A program made the translations under genes and the position numbers. Below the pieces are notes generated by a model. It searched no databases. It was not told the origin of the DNA and saw nothing but the letters and a program-made list of their open reading frames with translations. DNA of 64,000 bases from Azospirillum brasilense (GTDB taxonomy: Bacteria; Pseudomonadota; Alphaproteobacteria; Azospirillales; Azospirillaceae), in contig NZ_CP032348.1 in the NCBI RefSeq assembly GCF_005222205.1, positions 186,001 through 250,000 on the forward strand, read 5' to 3'. Below, in pieces: positions 49,881 through 58,384 of this stretch (the first letter of the stretch is position 1; the number at the start of each line of letters is the position of its first letter).

Positions 49881-50894
49881 TTACGCCGCATCGTGCGCGA
49901 TCTCCTTGCGGGCGTGCGCGCCGCCGGTCAGTTGCAGGAAGATGTCCTCCAGGTCCGATTCCTCGGTGCTGAGATCGACCACCCCCAGCCCGGCGCCCGC
50001 CAGCGCGGCGAGAATGCCGTCCACCCGCTGGCGGCTTGGCTGGTAGCGGACGATCAGGCGCCGCGGCTCGGCCAGTTCGGCGGTGAAGGCGGACAGTTCG
50101 GCCGGCACGGCGGTCAGATCACGGTCGACCAGAACGGTCAGCGCCTTGGCGTCCACCCGGCGGAGCAGCGTCGCGGTCGGCTCGCAGGCCACCACCGTGC
50201 CATGGTTGATGATGGCGATGGAGTCGCACAGCTCCTGCGCTTCCTCCAGATAATGGGTGGTCAGCAGCACCGTCGAGCCCTCGCGGTTCAGCTTGCGCAC
50301 ATGCTCCCACAACTGGATGCGCAGCTCCACGTCCACGCCGGCGGTCGGCTCGTCCAGCACCAGGACGGGCGGGGTGTGCACCATCGCCTTCGCCACCATC
50401 AGCCGCCGCTTCATGCCGCCCGACAGCGAGCGGGCGTAGGCGTCGGCCTTGTCGCGCAACCCGACGGCCTCCAGCAGCTCCTCGGTCCGGCGCTCGGCTT
50501 TGGGCACGCCGTAGAGGCCGGCCTGAAGCTCCAGCATTTCCCGCGGGGTGAAAAAAGGGTCCATGTTCAGTTCCTGGGGGACCACGCCGATCGACGCCCG
50601 CGCCTGGCGCGGATGGGCGTCGATGTCGGTTCCCCAGATCGACACCGTGCCGCCGGTCTTGTTGACCAGCCCGGCCATGATGTTGATGAGCGTGGACTTG
50701 CCCGCCCCGTTCGGCCCCAGCAGCCCGAACACCGCCCCGCGGGGAATCGCCAGGTCGATGCCCTTAAGAGCTTGTTTCGGGCCGGCCTTGCCGGCGGCCT
50801 GATAGGTCTTGGTGAGGCCGCGCACCTCCACGGCGTAGGCGGGGACGGCGTGGGCGGGCAGGGCGGCGGCGTTGAGCGGGGCGTGCGCAACCAT
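49881..50894 (-). CDS. ABC transporter ATP-binding protein, 337 aa
   Basis: All nucleotide-site motifs are present: Walker A LLGPNGAGKST, Q-loop VVPQELNMDPFFT, signature SLSGGMKRR, Walker B VLVLDEPTAGVD and H-loop LLTTHYLEEA. The C-terminal extension (about 240-337) is like that of drug- or polysaccharide-exporting ABC-2 ATPases (CcmA/NodI type). Its permease would normally follow, but the next gene is a lipoprotein hydrolase, so the partner lies elsewhere or is encoded out of order. Substrate unknown. Confidence 0.88.
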   Translation of the reverse strand: MVAHAPLNAAALPAHAVPAYAVEVRGLTKTYQAAGKAGPKQALKGIDLAIPRGAVFGLLGPNGAGKSTLINIMAGLVNKTGGTVSIWGTDIDAHPRQARASIGVVPQELNMDPFFTPREMLELQAGLYGVPKAERRTEELLEAVGLRDKADAYARSLSGGMKRRLMVAKAMVHTPPVLVLDEPTAGVDVELRIQLWEHVRKLNREGSTVLLTTHYLEEAQELCDSIAIINHGTVVACEPTATLLRRVDAKALTVLVDRDLTAVPAELSAFTAELAEPRRLIVRYQPSRQRVDGILAALAGAGLGVVDLSTEESDLEDIFLQLTGGAHARKEIAHDAA

Positions 50895-51075
50895 GGAGTC
50901 GAAGGGGCCTTTCCGGTCGTGCCTCCGAGTCCGAACCCCCGGGGGCGATCACTGTCCAATCACTTGATCCGTCCGGCGCGTTGGGTATGATCCGACCCCG
51001 CGCGCGTGCCTCATTCGGTGGGCATCTTAACGATGGCGTTAACGCGCGCGTGTGTCAAAGCGGAGGATGTCTGCC

Positions 51076-51258
51076 ATGCAGCCAGTTGAAACGATTGAAG
51101 TCGAGACCCTGACCGTCGGATGCGACGGCGGCGGTGGCGCGCTCGGCCACCCGCTGGTCTATCTGACGCTGAGCGCCGAGGGGAAGGTCGAATGCCCCTA
51201 TTGCTCGCGTCACTTCGTCCTGAAGGAAGGCGCCAAGACGGGCACGCACGGGCACTGA
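51076..51258 (+). CDS. zf-CHCC zinc-finger protein, 60 aa
   Basis: The pattern CDGGGGALGHPLVYLTLSAEGKVECPYCSRHFVL holds the Cys, His, Cys-x2-Cys ligands of the zf-CHCC family, related to the NDUFS6 accessory subunit of complex I. ATG 51076 has GGAGG at normal distance. Probably a zinc-binding protein in respiration-related assembly; the exact role in bacteria is not settled. A terminator follows. Confidence 0.85.
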   Translation: MQPVETIEVETLTVGCDGGGGALGHPLVYLTLSAEGKVECPYCSRHFVLKEGAKTGTHGH

Positions 51259-51302
51259 GCTCGGCGGCGCCTCTTACAGGGCGGAAATCCCGCACGCAGC
51301 AA

Positions 51303-51327
51303 GGGCCGGAGCGATCCGGCCCTTTTT
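51303..51327 (+). terminator. intrinsic terminator (plus strand)
   Basis: GGGCCGG (51303-51309), loop AGCGAT, CCGGCCC (51316-51322) and TTTTT. It ends the zf-CHCC transcript. Nothing coding is seen from here to the start of the GGDEF-EAL gene. Confidence 0.9.
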
Positions 51328-51597
51328 GTTTGCCGGCGGACCGAACCGGTGATTCACGGCGATTCTGTGGCCTTTTCGCCACCCGGCGCTGCGACGATGC
51401 AACGTGCGGGCGGCGGCGGTCATATGACTCTTTTGTTGCAATTGTGAAAAATATAGAACGAACCGCCTTGACGCGCGTCGCGATCCGCCTTCTACTTTTT
51501 TGCGGCGCAAAAGAGGCGTCCATCGCAATTGCCCGCTCAGGTCCTTCGCATGCTTTTTCCTGAGGCCAACGCTCTCGCGCCAGATGAGGCCCGGTCC

Positions 51598-53661
51598 ATG
51601 AGCCAAGAGACGGAAGAGCAGTACAGAAGCATTTTCGAGAACGCGGTCGAAGGTATTTACCAGACCACGGTGGACGGGCGTTATCTGCGGGTCAACCCGG
51701 CGCTGGCGCGGATCTACGGCTACCGCTCGCCGGCCGACCTGATCGACAACCTGACGGACATCGCCGGCCAGCTCTACGTCGATCCCGGCAAGCGCGAGGC
51801 CTTCGCCCGCCTGATGGCCGAGCGCGACGTGGTGCAGAGCTTCGAGGCGCGGGTCTTCCGCAACGACGGCTCGATCATCTGGATCTCGGAGAACGCGCGG
51901 TGCGTGCGCGATCCGCAGGGCCGCATCCGCTACTATGAAGGCACCGTCCAGGACATCACCGAGCGCAAGCAGCACGAGGAGAAGATCCGGCTGCTCGCCA
52001 CCGTCTTCGACAGCGTGGCCGACGGCATCCTGATCGTGGACCCCGACCTGTCGGTGCAGGCGGTCAACCCGGCCTACGAGGTGATGACCGATTTCCAGCG
52101 GGAGGCGCTTCTCCACCGTCCGCTGGTGATCTTCGCCCCCGGCTCGCACGAGCGTGCCTTCATCGACGACATCTGGCGCACCGCCCGCACGGAGGGGCGC
52201 TGGCAGGGTGAGGTGACCAGCTTCCGCCATTCCGGCGACGCCTTCGCGGCCTCGCTGTCGGTCACGGCGGTGCGCGCGCCGGGCGGGGCGCTGGAGCATT
52301 ACGTGCTGACGCTCGCCGACATCAGCCAGCGCAAGTACCAGGAACACCAGATCCGCTACCAGGCCAGCTTCGACCGGCTGACCGACCTGCCGAACCGCTG
52401 GCTGGTCTGCGAACGGTTGGAGGAGGCCATTGCCCGCGCCCAGCGCATGCGCACCAAGGTCGCCGTGGCCTTTCTCGACCTCAACCGCTTCAAACAGGTG
52501 AACGACACGCTGGGCCACCACGCCGGCGACGACCTGCTGAAGCTGGTGGCCAAGCGGCTGCGCAATTGCACCCGCGTGTCCGACACGGTGGGCCGGCTCG
52601 GCGGCGACGAGTTCCTGATCGTGGCGCCCGACGCGATGGACCGCGCCTCCGGCGCCCGGCTGGTCGAGAAGGTGCTCTATTCGATGGGCGAGCCCTTCGC
52701 CGTCCACAACCAGGAGCTTTTCTGCGGCGCCTCGATCGGCGTCGCCTTCTTCCCCGACGACGGCGAGACGGCGGACCAGTTGCTGCGCAACGCCGACCTC
52801 GCCATGTACCACGCCAAGCGCAACCCGGAATGCAAGTTCGTCTTCTACGAGGCGGGCATGCGGGAGCGCACCGGCTTCACGCTGGGGCTGGAAAGCGACC
52901 TGCGCCGCGCCGCCGCGACCGGCGAGGAGTTCGAGCTGCATTTCCAGCCCAAGGTGGACATGCCGCACCGCGGCTATCACCGGGTGATCGGGGCGGAGGC
53001 GCTGATCCGCTGGCGCCACCCGGTCCGCGGTCTCGTCAGCCCGGCGGAGTTTATCCCGCTGGCCGAGGAGACGGGGCTGATCTGGGAGATCGGCGCCTGG
53101 ACCCTGAGGGAGGCCTGCGCCCGGCTGGCCGACTGGCTGGCCGCGGGACTGGACGTCGCCTCGGTGTCGGTTAACCTGTCGCCGCGCCAGTTCCAGGACG
53201 CGCGGCTGGTCAATTTCGTCCGCGACGTGGTGGAGCGCAGCGGCGTGCCGCCGGAGCGGCTGGAGCTGGAGCTGACCGAAGGCGCCATGATCGGCGACAT
53301 CGAGAAGGCGGTGACCATCCTGCACGGGCTGAAGGGAATCGGCATCCGCCTGTCCATCGACGATTTCGGGACCGGCTATTCCTCGCTGGCCTACCTGAAG
53401 CGCTTCCCGATCAACACGCTGAAGATCGACCGCAGCTTCGTCCGCGACATCGTGCAGTCGGCCACCGACCCGGCCATCGTCAACACCATCGTGAATCTGG
53501 CCGAAAGCCTGGGCTTCGACACCATCGCCGAAGGGGTGGAGACGGAGGAGCAGGCCGACATGCTGCGCCGCCAGCGCTGCACGCGCATCCAGGGCTTCCT
53601 GATCAGCCGTCCGCTGGATGTGGACGCCTTCAGGCGCTTCCTGGTGGAGAACGCCGGGTAG
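51598..53661 (+). CDS. PAS-PAS-GGDEF-EAL c-di-GMP protein, 687 aa
   Basis: Two PAS domains (about residues 8-120, starting YRSIFENAVEGIYQTTVDGRY, and about 135-255, starting IRLLATVFDSVADGILIVDPD), a GGDEF domain with an intact RLGGDEF motif, and an EAL domain with GAEALIRW, the SIDDFGTGYSSL loop and later IAEGVETEEQ. Both enzyme sites look active, so it could both make and degrade cyclic-di-GMP under PAS control. No membrane segment is present, so it is cytoplasmic. ATG 51598 has GAGG; another at 51550 is possible. Confidence 0.93.
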   Translation: MSQETEEQYRSIFENAVEGIYQTTVDGRYLRVNPALARIYGYRSPADLIDNLTDIAGQLYVDPGKREAFARLMAERDVVQSFEARVFRNDGSIIWISENARCVRDPQGRIRYYEGTVQDITERKQHEEKIRLLATVFDSVADGILIVDPDLSVQAVNPAYEVMTDFQREALLHRPLVIFAPGSHERAFIDDIWRTARTEGRWQGEVTSFRHSGDAFAASLSVTAVRAPGGALEHYVLTLADISQRKYQEHQIRYQASFDRLTDLPNRWLVCERLEEAIARAQRMRTKVAVAFLDLNRFKQVNDTLGHHAGDDLLKLVAKRLRNCTRVSDTVGRLGGDEFLIVAPDAMDRASGARLVEKVLYSMGEPFAVHNQELFCGASIGVAFFPDDGETADQLLRNADLAMYHAKRNPECKFVFYEAGMRERTGFTLGLESDLRRAAATGEEFELHFQPKVDMPHRGYHRVIGAEALIRWRHPVRGLVSPAEFIPLAEETGLIWEIGAWTLREACARLADWLAAGLDVASVSVNLSPRQFQDARLVNFVRDVVERSGVPPERLELELTEGAMIGDIEKAVTILHGLKGIGIRLSIDDFGTGYSSLAYLKRFPINTLKIDRSFVRDIVQSATDPAIVNTIVNLAESLGFDTIAEGVETEEQADMLRRQRCTRIQGFLISRPLDVDAFRRFLVENAG

Positions 53662-53881
53662 CGTCCCGCGGTCGATCCTCCACAGGCGGAGTCCCCTTTT
53701 GACAGCGTGCCGTTGCACCGACGGCGGCGGGGCGCCCGCATCATAAGCACGCGAGTGGGTATGCAAGGGGCCCCGCCCTGGGCGGGTTCCAGGGACGGGT
53801 TCCAGGGGCGGGCTCGTCGCCCTTCGGCCTGCGCAACCCCGGCGCGACATTCCTCTCCATTCCAAGTGCGTTCATGAAACA

Positions 53882-53931
53882 GTTCGCTTCGCGAACATAA
53901 TCGCTTGCGGGCTAGTGGTATCTGGTATACC
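53882..53931. promoter_or_regulatory. two dyads in the gntR promoter region
   Basis: GTTCGC-TTC-GCGAAC (53882-53896) and GGTATACC (53924-53931, within a wider GGTATNTGGTATACCGTATCACC pattern) lie in 53662-54045 before gntR. TGGTATACCA-type sites are typical GntR-family operators, so autoregulation of this unit is likely. No other gene is seen in this intergenic stretch. Confidence 0.45.
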
Positions 53932-54045
53932 GTATCACCAATCCAAGCCGCTTCCCTTCTCCGGGGCAACGAAACCGCGGCCCAAACCCCTTCAGCCGGG
54001 GGCCCTCCCACGCGAGGGAAAGAAGAGTCAGGGACGGGAACAGCC

Positions 54046-54735
54046 ATGCAGACGATGAGTTTCTCGGTCGCACCCCTGGATCAGGGGATGAGCTTCAAGG
54101 CCAAGGCCTATCAGGCGCTGCGCCAGGCCATCACCCAGATGGACATCTACGGCGGGCCGAGCGAGATCCGCCTCGACGAGCGTCAGCTCTGCGAGGCGCT
54201 GGGCGTCAGCCGCACCCCGGTGCGCGAGGCCATGGCGCTGCTGGAGCAAGAGGGCTTCATCCGCTCCATGCCCCGGCGCGGCATCTTCGTCGTGCGCAAG
54301 ACCAAGGCGGAGATCATCGAGATGATCACCGTCTGCGCCGCGCTCGAAGGCATGGCCGCCCGTCTCTTCGTCGAGCGCGCCGACGAGCGCGGCATGGCCG
54401 ACTTGCACGCCACCTTCGACCGCTTCGCCGAAGGCGAGCTGGCCGACCACGTGCTGGAGTATTCCGACGCCAACGTCGCCTTCCACCAGTCGATCATCCA
54501 GGCCTCGGGCTGCACGCTCATCGCCGACCTGACCGACCGCTTCTTCATCCACATGCGGGCCATCCGCCGCGTCACCATGCGCCGCGGCGGCCGGGCCGAG
54601 ACGTCCATCGTCGAGCACCGCGACATCATCGACGCCCTGACCCGGCGCGACGCCGACCTCGCCGAGCGGCGGGTGCGCGAGCACACGCTGGGGCTGGCCC
54701 GCCATGTCGAACAGCACTGCGATTTTCTCGATTGA
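54046..54735 (+). CDS. GntR-family (FadR/FCD) regulator of the oxalate operon, 229 aa
   Basis: Winged HTH at residues about 18-83 (AYQALRQAITQMDIYGGPSEIRLDERQLCEALGVSRTPVREAMALLEQEGFIRSMPRRGIFVV) followed by an all-helical FCD effector domain with metal-site-like His residues (FHQSIIQ, VEHRDIIDAL). It begins 42 bp upstream of the oxalyl-CoA decarboxylase gene. It probably senses oxalate or a CoA ester and controls the unit; the sign is unknown. ATG 54046 starts the family-length protein. Confidence 0.88.
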   Translation: MQTMSFSVAPLDQGMSFKAKAYQALRQAITQMDIYGGPSEIRLDERQLCEALGVSRTPVREAMALLEQEGFIRSMPRRGIFVVRKTKAEIIEMITVCAALEGMAARLFVERADERGMADLHATFDRFAEGELADHVLEYSDANVAFHQSIIQASGCTLIADLTDRFFIHMRAIRRVTMRRGGRAETSIVEHRDIIDALTRRDADLAERRVREHTLGLARHVEQHCDFLD

Positions 54736-54776
54736 CCGATCGTGAACCGAATAAGAGTCGGGGAGGAGTAACCCTT

Positions 54777-56534
54777 ATGTCAGCCGTCACAGTCCTCAAC
54801 AACCAAGCCACGGCCGCCACCGATGCGGAACCGGCGCTGACGGATGGTTTCCAGCTCGTCATCGATGCCCTCAAGCTCAATGGCATCGAGAACCTCTACG
54901 TCGTGCCGGGCATCCCGATTTCCGACCTGCTGCGCATGGCCCAGGGCGAGGGGCTGCGGGTCATCTCCTTCCGCCACGAGCAGAACGCCGGCAACGCCGC
55001 CGCCATCGCCGGCTTCCTGACCAAGAAGCCGGGCGTGTGCATGACCGTCTCGGCGCCGGGCTTCCTCAACGGCCTGACCGCGCTGGCCAACGCCACCACC
55101 AACTGCTTCCCGATGATCCTGATCTCCGGCTCCTCGGAGCGCGAGATCGTTGACCTCCAGCAGGGCGACTATGAGGAGATGGACCAGCTGGCCATCGCCA
55201 AGCCGCTGTGCAAGGCGGCCTTCCGCGTGCTGCACGCCCAGGACATCGGCATCGCCGTGGCCCGCGCGATCCGCGCCGCGGTGTCGGGCCGGCCGGGCGG
55301 CGTCTACCTCGACCTGCCGGCCAAGCTGTTCTCGCAGGTGATGGACGCCGCCGAGGGCGCGCGCTCGCTGGTCAAGGTGGTCGACGCCGCCCCGGCGCAG
55401 CTGCCCTCGCCGGACTCGGTGGCGCGCGCGCTGGAGGTGCTGAAGGGCGCCAAGCGGCCGCTGATCATCCTCGGCAAGGGCGCCGCCTACGCCCAGGCCG
55501 ACGAGGCGGTGCGCGAGCTGGTCGAGAAGAGCGGCATCCCGTTCCTGCCGATGAGCATGGCCAAGGGTCTGCTGCCGGACACCCACCCGCAGTCGGCGGG
55601 GGCGGCGCGCTCGATGGTTCTGAAGGACGCCGACGTGGTGGTCCTGGTGGGGGCGCGTCTGAACTGGCTGCTGTCGCACGGCAAGGGCAAGACCTGGGGC
55701 GAGCCGGGCTCGAAGACCTTCATCCAGATCGACATCGAGCCGCGCGAGATGGACAGCAACGTGGCGATCGTGGCGCCGCTGGTCGGCGACATCGGGTCGT
55801 GCGTGTCGGCCCTGACCGCCGGGATGGCCAAGGGCTGGACGCCGCCGCCGGCGGAATGGACGGGGGCTGTTGCGGCGCGCCGCGAGGCGAACATCGCCAA
55901 GATGGCGCCCAAGCTGATGAGCAACGCCTCGCCGATGAACTTCCACGGGGCGCTGGGCGCGCTGCGCCGGGTGGTGCAGGAGCGTCCCGACGCTCTGCTG
56001 GTGAACGAGGGGGCGAACACGCTGGACCTGGCGCGCGGGATCATCGACATGCACCAGCCGCGCAAGCGCCTGGACGTCGGGACCTGGGGCGTGATGGGCA
56101 TCGGGATGGGCTTCGCGGTGGCCGCTGCGGTGGAGTCGGGCAAGCCGGTTCTGGCGGTTGAGGGCGACAGCGCCTTCGGCTTCTCGGGCATGGAGGTGGA
56201 GACGATCTGCCGGTACAAGCTGCCGGTGTGCATCGTGGTGTTCAACAACAACGGCATCTACAAGGGGACGGACGTGAACCCGACGGGGGGGTCGGACCCG
56301 TCGCCGATGGTCTTCGTACCGGACTCGCGCTACGACAAGATGATGGAGGCCTTCGGCGGCGAGGGCGTCAACGTGACGACGCCGGACGAGCTGTACCGGG
56401 CGGTCAGCGCGGCGATGGACAGCGGCAAGCCGACGCTGATCAACGCGGTGATCGACCCCAACGCCGGGTCGGAGAGCGGCAACATCGGCAGCCTCAACCC
56501 CACCAGCGCCGTCCGCAAGGGGCCCAAGACGTAA
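54777..56534 (+). CDS. oxc: oxalyl-CoA decarboxylase, 585 aa
   Basis: Thiamine diphosphate enzyme that converts oxalyl-CoA to formyl-CoA and CO2. Visible: the N-terminal TPP-activating Glu in ISFRHEQNAGNAAAIAGFL, the Oxc-like SGSSEREIVDLQQGDYEEMDQL, the central KPLIILGKGAAYAQAD, and the TPP/metal site GDSAFGFSGMEVETICRYKLP ... NNNGIY. SEREIVDLQQGDYEE is diagnostic among relatives. The start follows GGGGAGGAG. Formate dehydrogenase genes follow on the same strand and formyl-CoA transferase lies at the window edge, confirming an oxalate pathway. Confidence 0.95.
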   Translation: MSAVTVLNNQATAATDAEPALTDGFQLVIDALKLNGIENLYVVPGIPISDLLRMAQGEGLRVISFRHEQNAGNAAAIAGFLTKKPGVCMTVSAPGFLNGLTALANATTNCFPMILISGSSEREIVDLQQGDYEEMDQLAIAKPLCKAAFRVLHAQDIGIAVARAIRAAVSGRPGGVYLDLPAKLFSQVMDAAEGARSLVKVVDAAPAQLPSPDSVARALEVLKGAKRPLIILGKGAAYAQADEAVRELVEKSGIPFLPMSMAKGLLPDTHPQSAGAARSMVLKDADVVVLVGARLNWLLSHGKGKTWGEPGSKTFIQIDIEPREMDSNVAIVAPLVGDIGSCVSALTAGMAKGWTPPPAEWTGAVAARREANIAKMAPKLMSNASPMNFHGALGALRRVVQERPDALLVNEGANTLDLARGIIDMHQPRKRLDVGTWGVMGIGMGFAVAAAVESGKPVLAVEGDSAFGFSGMEVETICRYKLPVCIVVFNNNGIYKGTDVNPTGGSDPSPMVFVPDSRYDKMMEAFGGEGVNVTTPDELYRAVSAAMDSGKPTLINAVIDPNAGSESGNIGSLNPTSAVRKGPKT

Positions 56535-56559
56535 CGCCTTCCTAAGTTATAAAAACAAA

Positions 56560-56583
56560 GCCCCCCGGGCAAATCCGGGGGGC
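56560..56583. terminator. 9-bp hairpin after oxc
   Basis: GCCCCCCGG (56560-56568) and CCGGGGGGC (56575-56583) pair around GCAAAT. No T-run follows on the plus strand, though one (TTTGTTTTTAT) follows on the minus strand. It may reduce rather than stop read-through from oxc into the fdh genes. Confidence 0.5.
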
Positions 56584-56652
56584 GGTTCCAGAACGACTGC
56601 ACGACACCCAACGTTACGAAGAATCAGCCTGAGACGAGAGGGGAGGGCGGAC

Positions 56653-58383
56653 ATGGACACGGCCATCGTCGCCAAAGACGACACCAAAAGGCGCGCCATC
56701 CATCCCGGTTCGGGGCGCCGGAACACCCGGCCCCAGCCGAAGGGCCGGCAAGTCGATCCGGCGGCCCTGGCGGAGGTGCAGGACCTTCTCGGTGACCGGT
56801 CCCGGCAGCGGGACCTGCTGATCGAGCATCTGCACCTGTTGCAGGACACCTATCATGGGCTGCACGCCCGCCACCTCGCGGCGCTGGCCCACGAGATGCG
56901 GCTGGCCCTGGTGGAGGTGTACGAGGTGGCGTCCTTCTACGCCCACTTCGACATCGTGATGGACGGGGAGGAAGCCCCTCCGCCCGTGACCGTCCGGGTC
57001 TGCGACAGCCTGTCCTGCTGCATGGCCGGCGGCGAGAAGCTGCTCGACGAGCTGAAGGCCGCCGACATGGGGCCGGACGTCCGGGTGGTGCGCGCGCCCT
57101 GCATGGGCGCCTGCCACAACGCCCCGGCGGTGGCCATCGGCCACGCCCTGCACGAGAACGCCACGGTCGAGAGCGTGGTCACCGCCGTGAAGAACGGCGA
57201 GACGCACCCGCAGCTCCCCACTTATGTCAGCCTGGAGCAGTACAAGGCGGAGGGCGGCTACCGCCTGCTGTCCGAGTGCCTCGCCGGCAACGTCCCGGTG
57301 GACGACATCCTCGGCAAGCTGGAAGGCGCCAACCTGCGCGGCCTCGGCGGCGCCGGCTTCCCCACCGGCCGCAAGTGGCGCTTCGTCCGCCACGAGCCCG
57401 GTCCCCGCCTGATGGCGGTGAACGGGGACGAGGGCGAGCCGGGCACCTTCAAGGACCGCTACTATCTGGAGAACGATCCGCACCGCTTCCTGGAGGGGAT
57501 GCTGATCGGCGCCTGGGTGGTCGAGGCGACCGACGTCTACATCTACCTGCGCGACGAGTACCCGCACATCCGCGAGGTGCTGGAGCACGAGATCGCCTGC
57601 GTGGAGCAGGCGGGCCTCGCCGGGCACACCCGCATCCATCTGCGGCGCGGCGCCGGGGCCTACATCTGCGGCGAGGAGTCCGCGATGCTGGAGAGCATCG
57701 AGGGCAAGCGCGGCCTGCCGCGGCACAAGCCGCCCTTCCCGTCGGTCGTCGGCCTGTTCGGCCGCCCGACCCTCATCAACAACGTCGAGACGCTGTTCTG
57801 GATCAGGGACATCCTTGAGAAGGGCGCCGATTGGTGGGGCAGCCACGGGCGCAACGGCCGCAAGGGCCTGCGCAGCTACTCCGTCTCCGGCCACGTCAAG
57901 GACCCGGGCGTGAAGCTGGCCCCCGCCGGCGTCACCATCCGCGAACTGATCGACGAGTATTGCGGCGGCATGGCCGACGGCCACACGCTGAAGGGCTATC
58001 TGCCCGGCGGCGCGTCGGGCGGCATCCTGCCCGCCAGCATGGACGACATCCCGCTGGACTTCGGCACGCTGGAGCAGCACGGCTGCTTCATCGGCTCCGC
58101 CGCGGTGGTCGTGCTGTCGGACAAGGACGACATGCGCAAGGTCGTGCGCAACCTGCTGGACTTCTTCGAGGACGAGAGCTGCGGCCAGTGCACGCCCTGC
58201 CGCGTCGGCACGGAGAAGGCGGTGGCGCTCATCAAGCAGCCGGTGTGGGACGAGCCGCTTCTGACGGAACTCGCTCGGCTGATGAGCACGGCGTCGATCT
58301 GCGGCCTGGGTCAGGCCGCGATGAACCCACTCAAGAGTGCGCTGAAGCACTTCCGCGACGATCTGCGCGGGGAGGTCCGGTGA
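56653..58383 (+). CDS. fdhB: NAD-dependent formate dehydrogenase beta subunit (NuoE-NuoF fusion), 576 aa
   Basis: Residues about 45-195 are NuoE-like with a [2Fe-2S] site (CDSLSCCMAGG ... CMGACHNAPAV). Residues about 220-560 are NuoF-like: FMN/NAD site GLRGLGGAGFPTGRKW, GDEGEPGTFKDRYYLE, GAGAYICGEESAMLESIEG, and [4Fe-4S] site ESCGQCTPCR with ICGLG. The fused arrangement is that of the W/Mo formate dehydrogenase Fdh1B of methylotrophs. It passes electrons from the alpha subunit to NAD+. Overlap-spaced (1 bp) with the alpha gene. Confidence 0.92.
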   Translation: MDTAIVAKDDTKRRAIHPGSGRRNTRPQPKGRQVDPAALAEVQDLLGDRSRQRDLLIEHLHLLQDTYHGLHARHLAALAHEMRLALVEVYEVASFYAHFDIVMDGEEAPPPVTVRVCDSLSCCMAGGEKLLDELKAADMGPDVRVVRAPCMGACHNAPAVAIGHALHENATVESVVTAVKNGETHPQLPTYVSLEQYKAEGGYRLLSECLAGNVPVDDILGKLEGANLRGLGGAGFPTGRKWRFVRHEPGPRLMAVNGDEGEPGTFKDRYYLENDPHRFLEGMLIGAWVVEATDVYIYLRDEYPHIREVLEHEIACVEQAGLAGHTRIHLRRGAGAYICGEESAMLESIEGKRGLPRHKPPFPSVVGLFGRPTLINNVETLFWIRDILEKGADWWGSHGRNGRKGLRSYSVSGHVKDPGVKLAPAGVTIRELIDEYCGGMADGHTLKGYLPGGASGGILPASMDDIPLDFGTLEQHGCFIGSAAVVVLSDKDDMRKVVRNLLDFFEDESCGQCTPCRVGTEKAVALIKQPVWDEPLLTELARLMSTASICGLGQAAMNPLKSALKHFRDDLRGEVR

Positions 58384-58384
58384 T

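Noticed and set aside
51598..53661. Degenerate GGDEF or EAL protein
   Set aside because: Both GGDEF and EAL motifs are intact, so there is no sign of loss of either activity.
51274..53865. 863-codon open frame on the minus strand
   Set aside because: It mirrors the PAS-GGDEF-EAL gene; its translation is His/Val/Arg-rich without domains. High G+C opens long antisense frames.
56330..56611. Minus-strand 93-codon frame at the end of oxc
   Set aside because: Antisense to the conserved oxc C-terminus; no ribosome site or homology.
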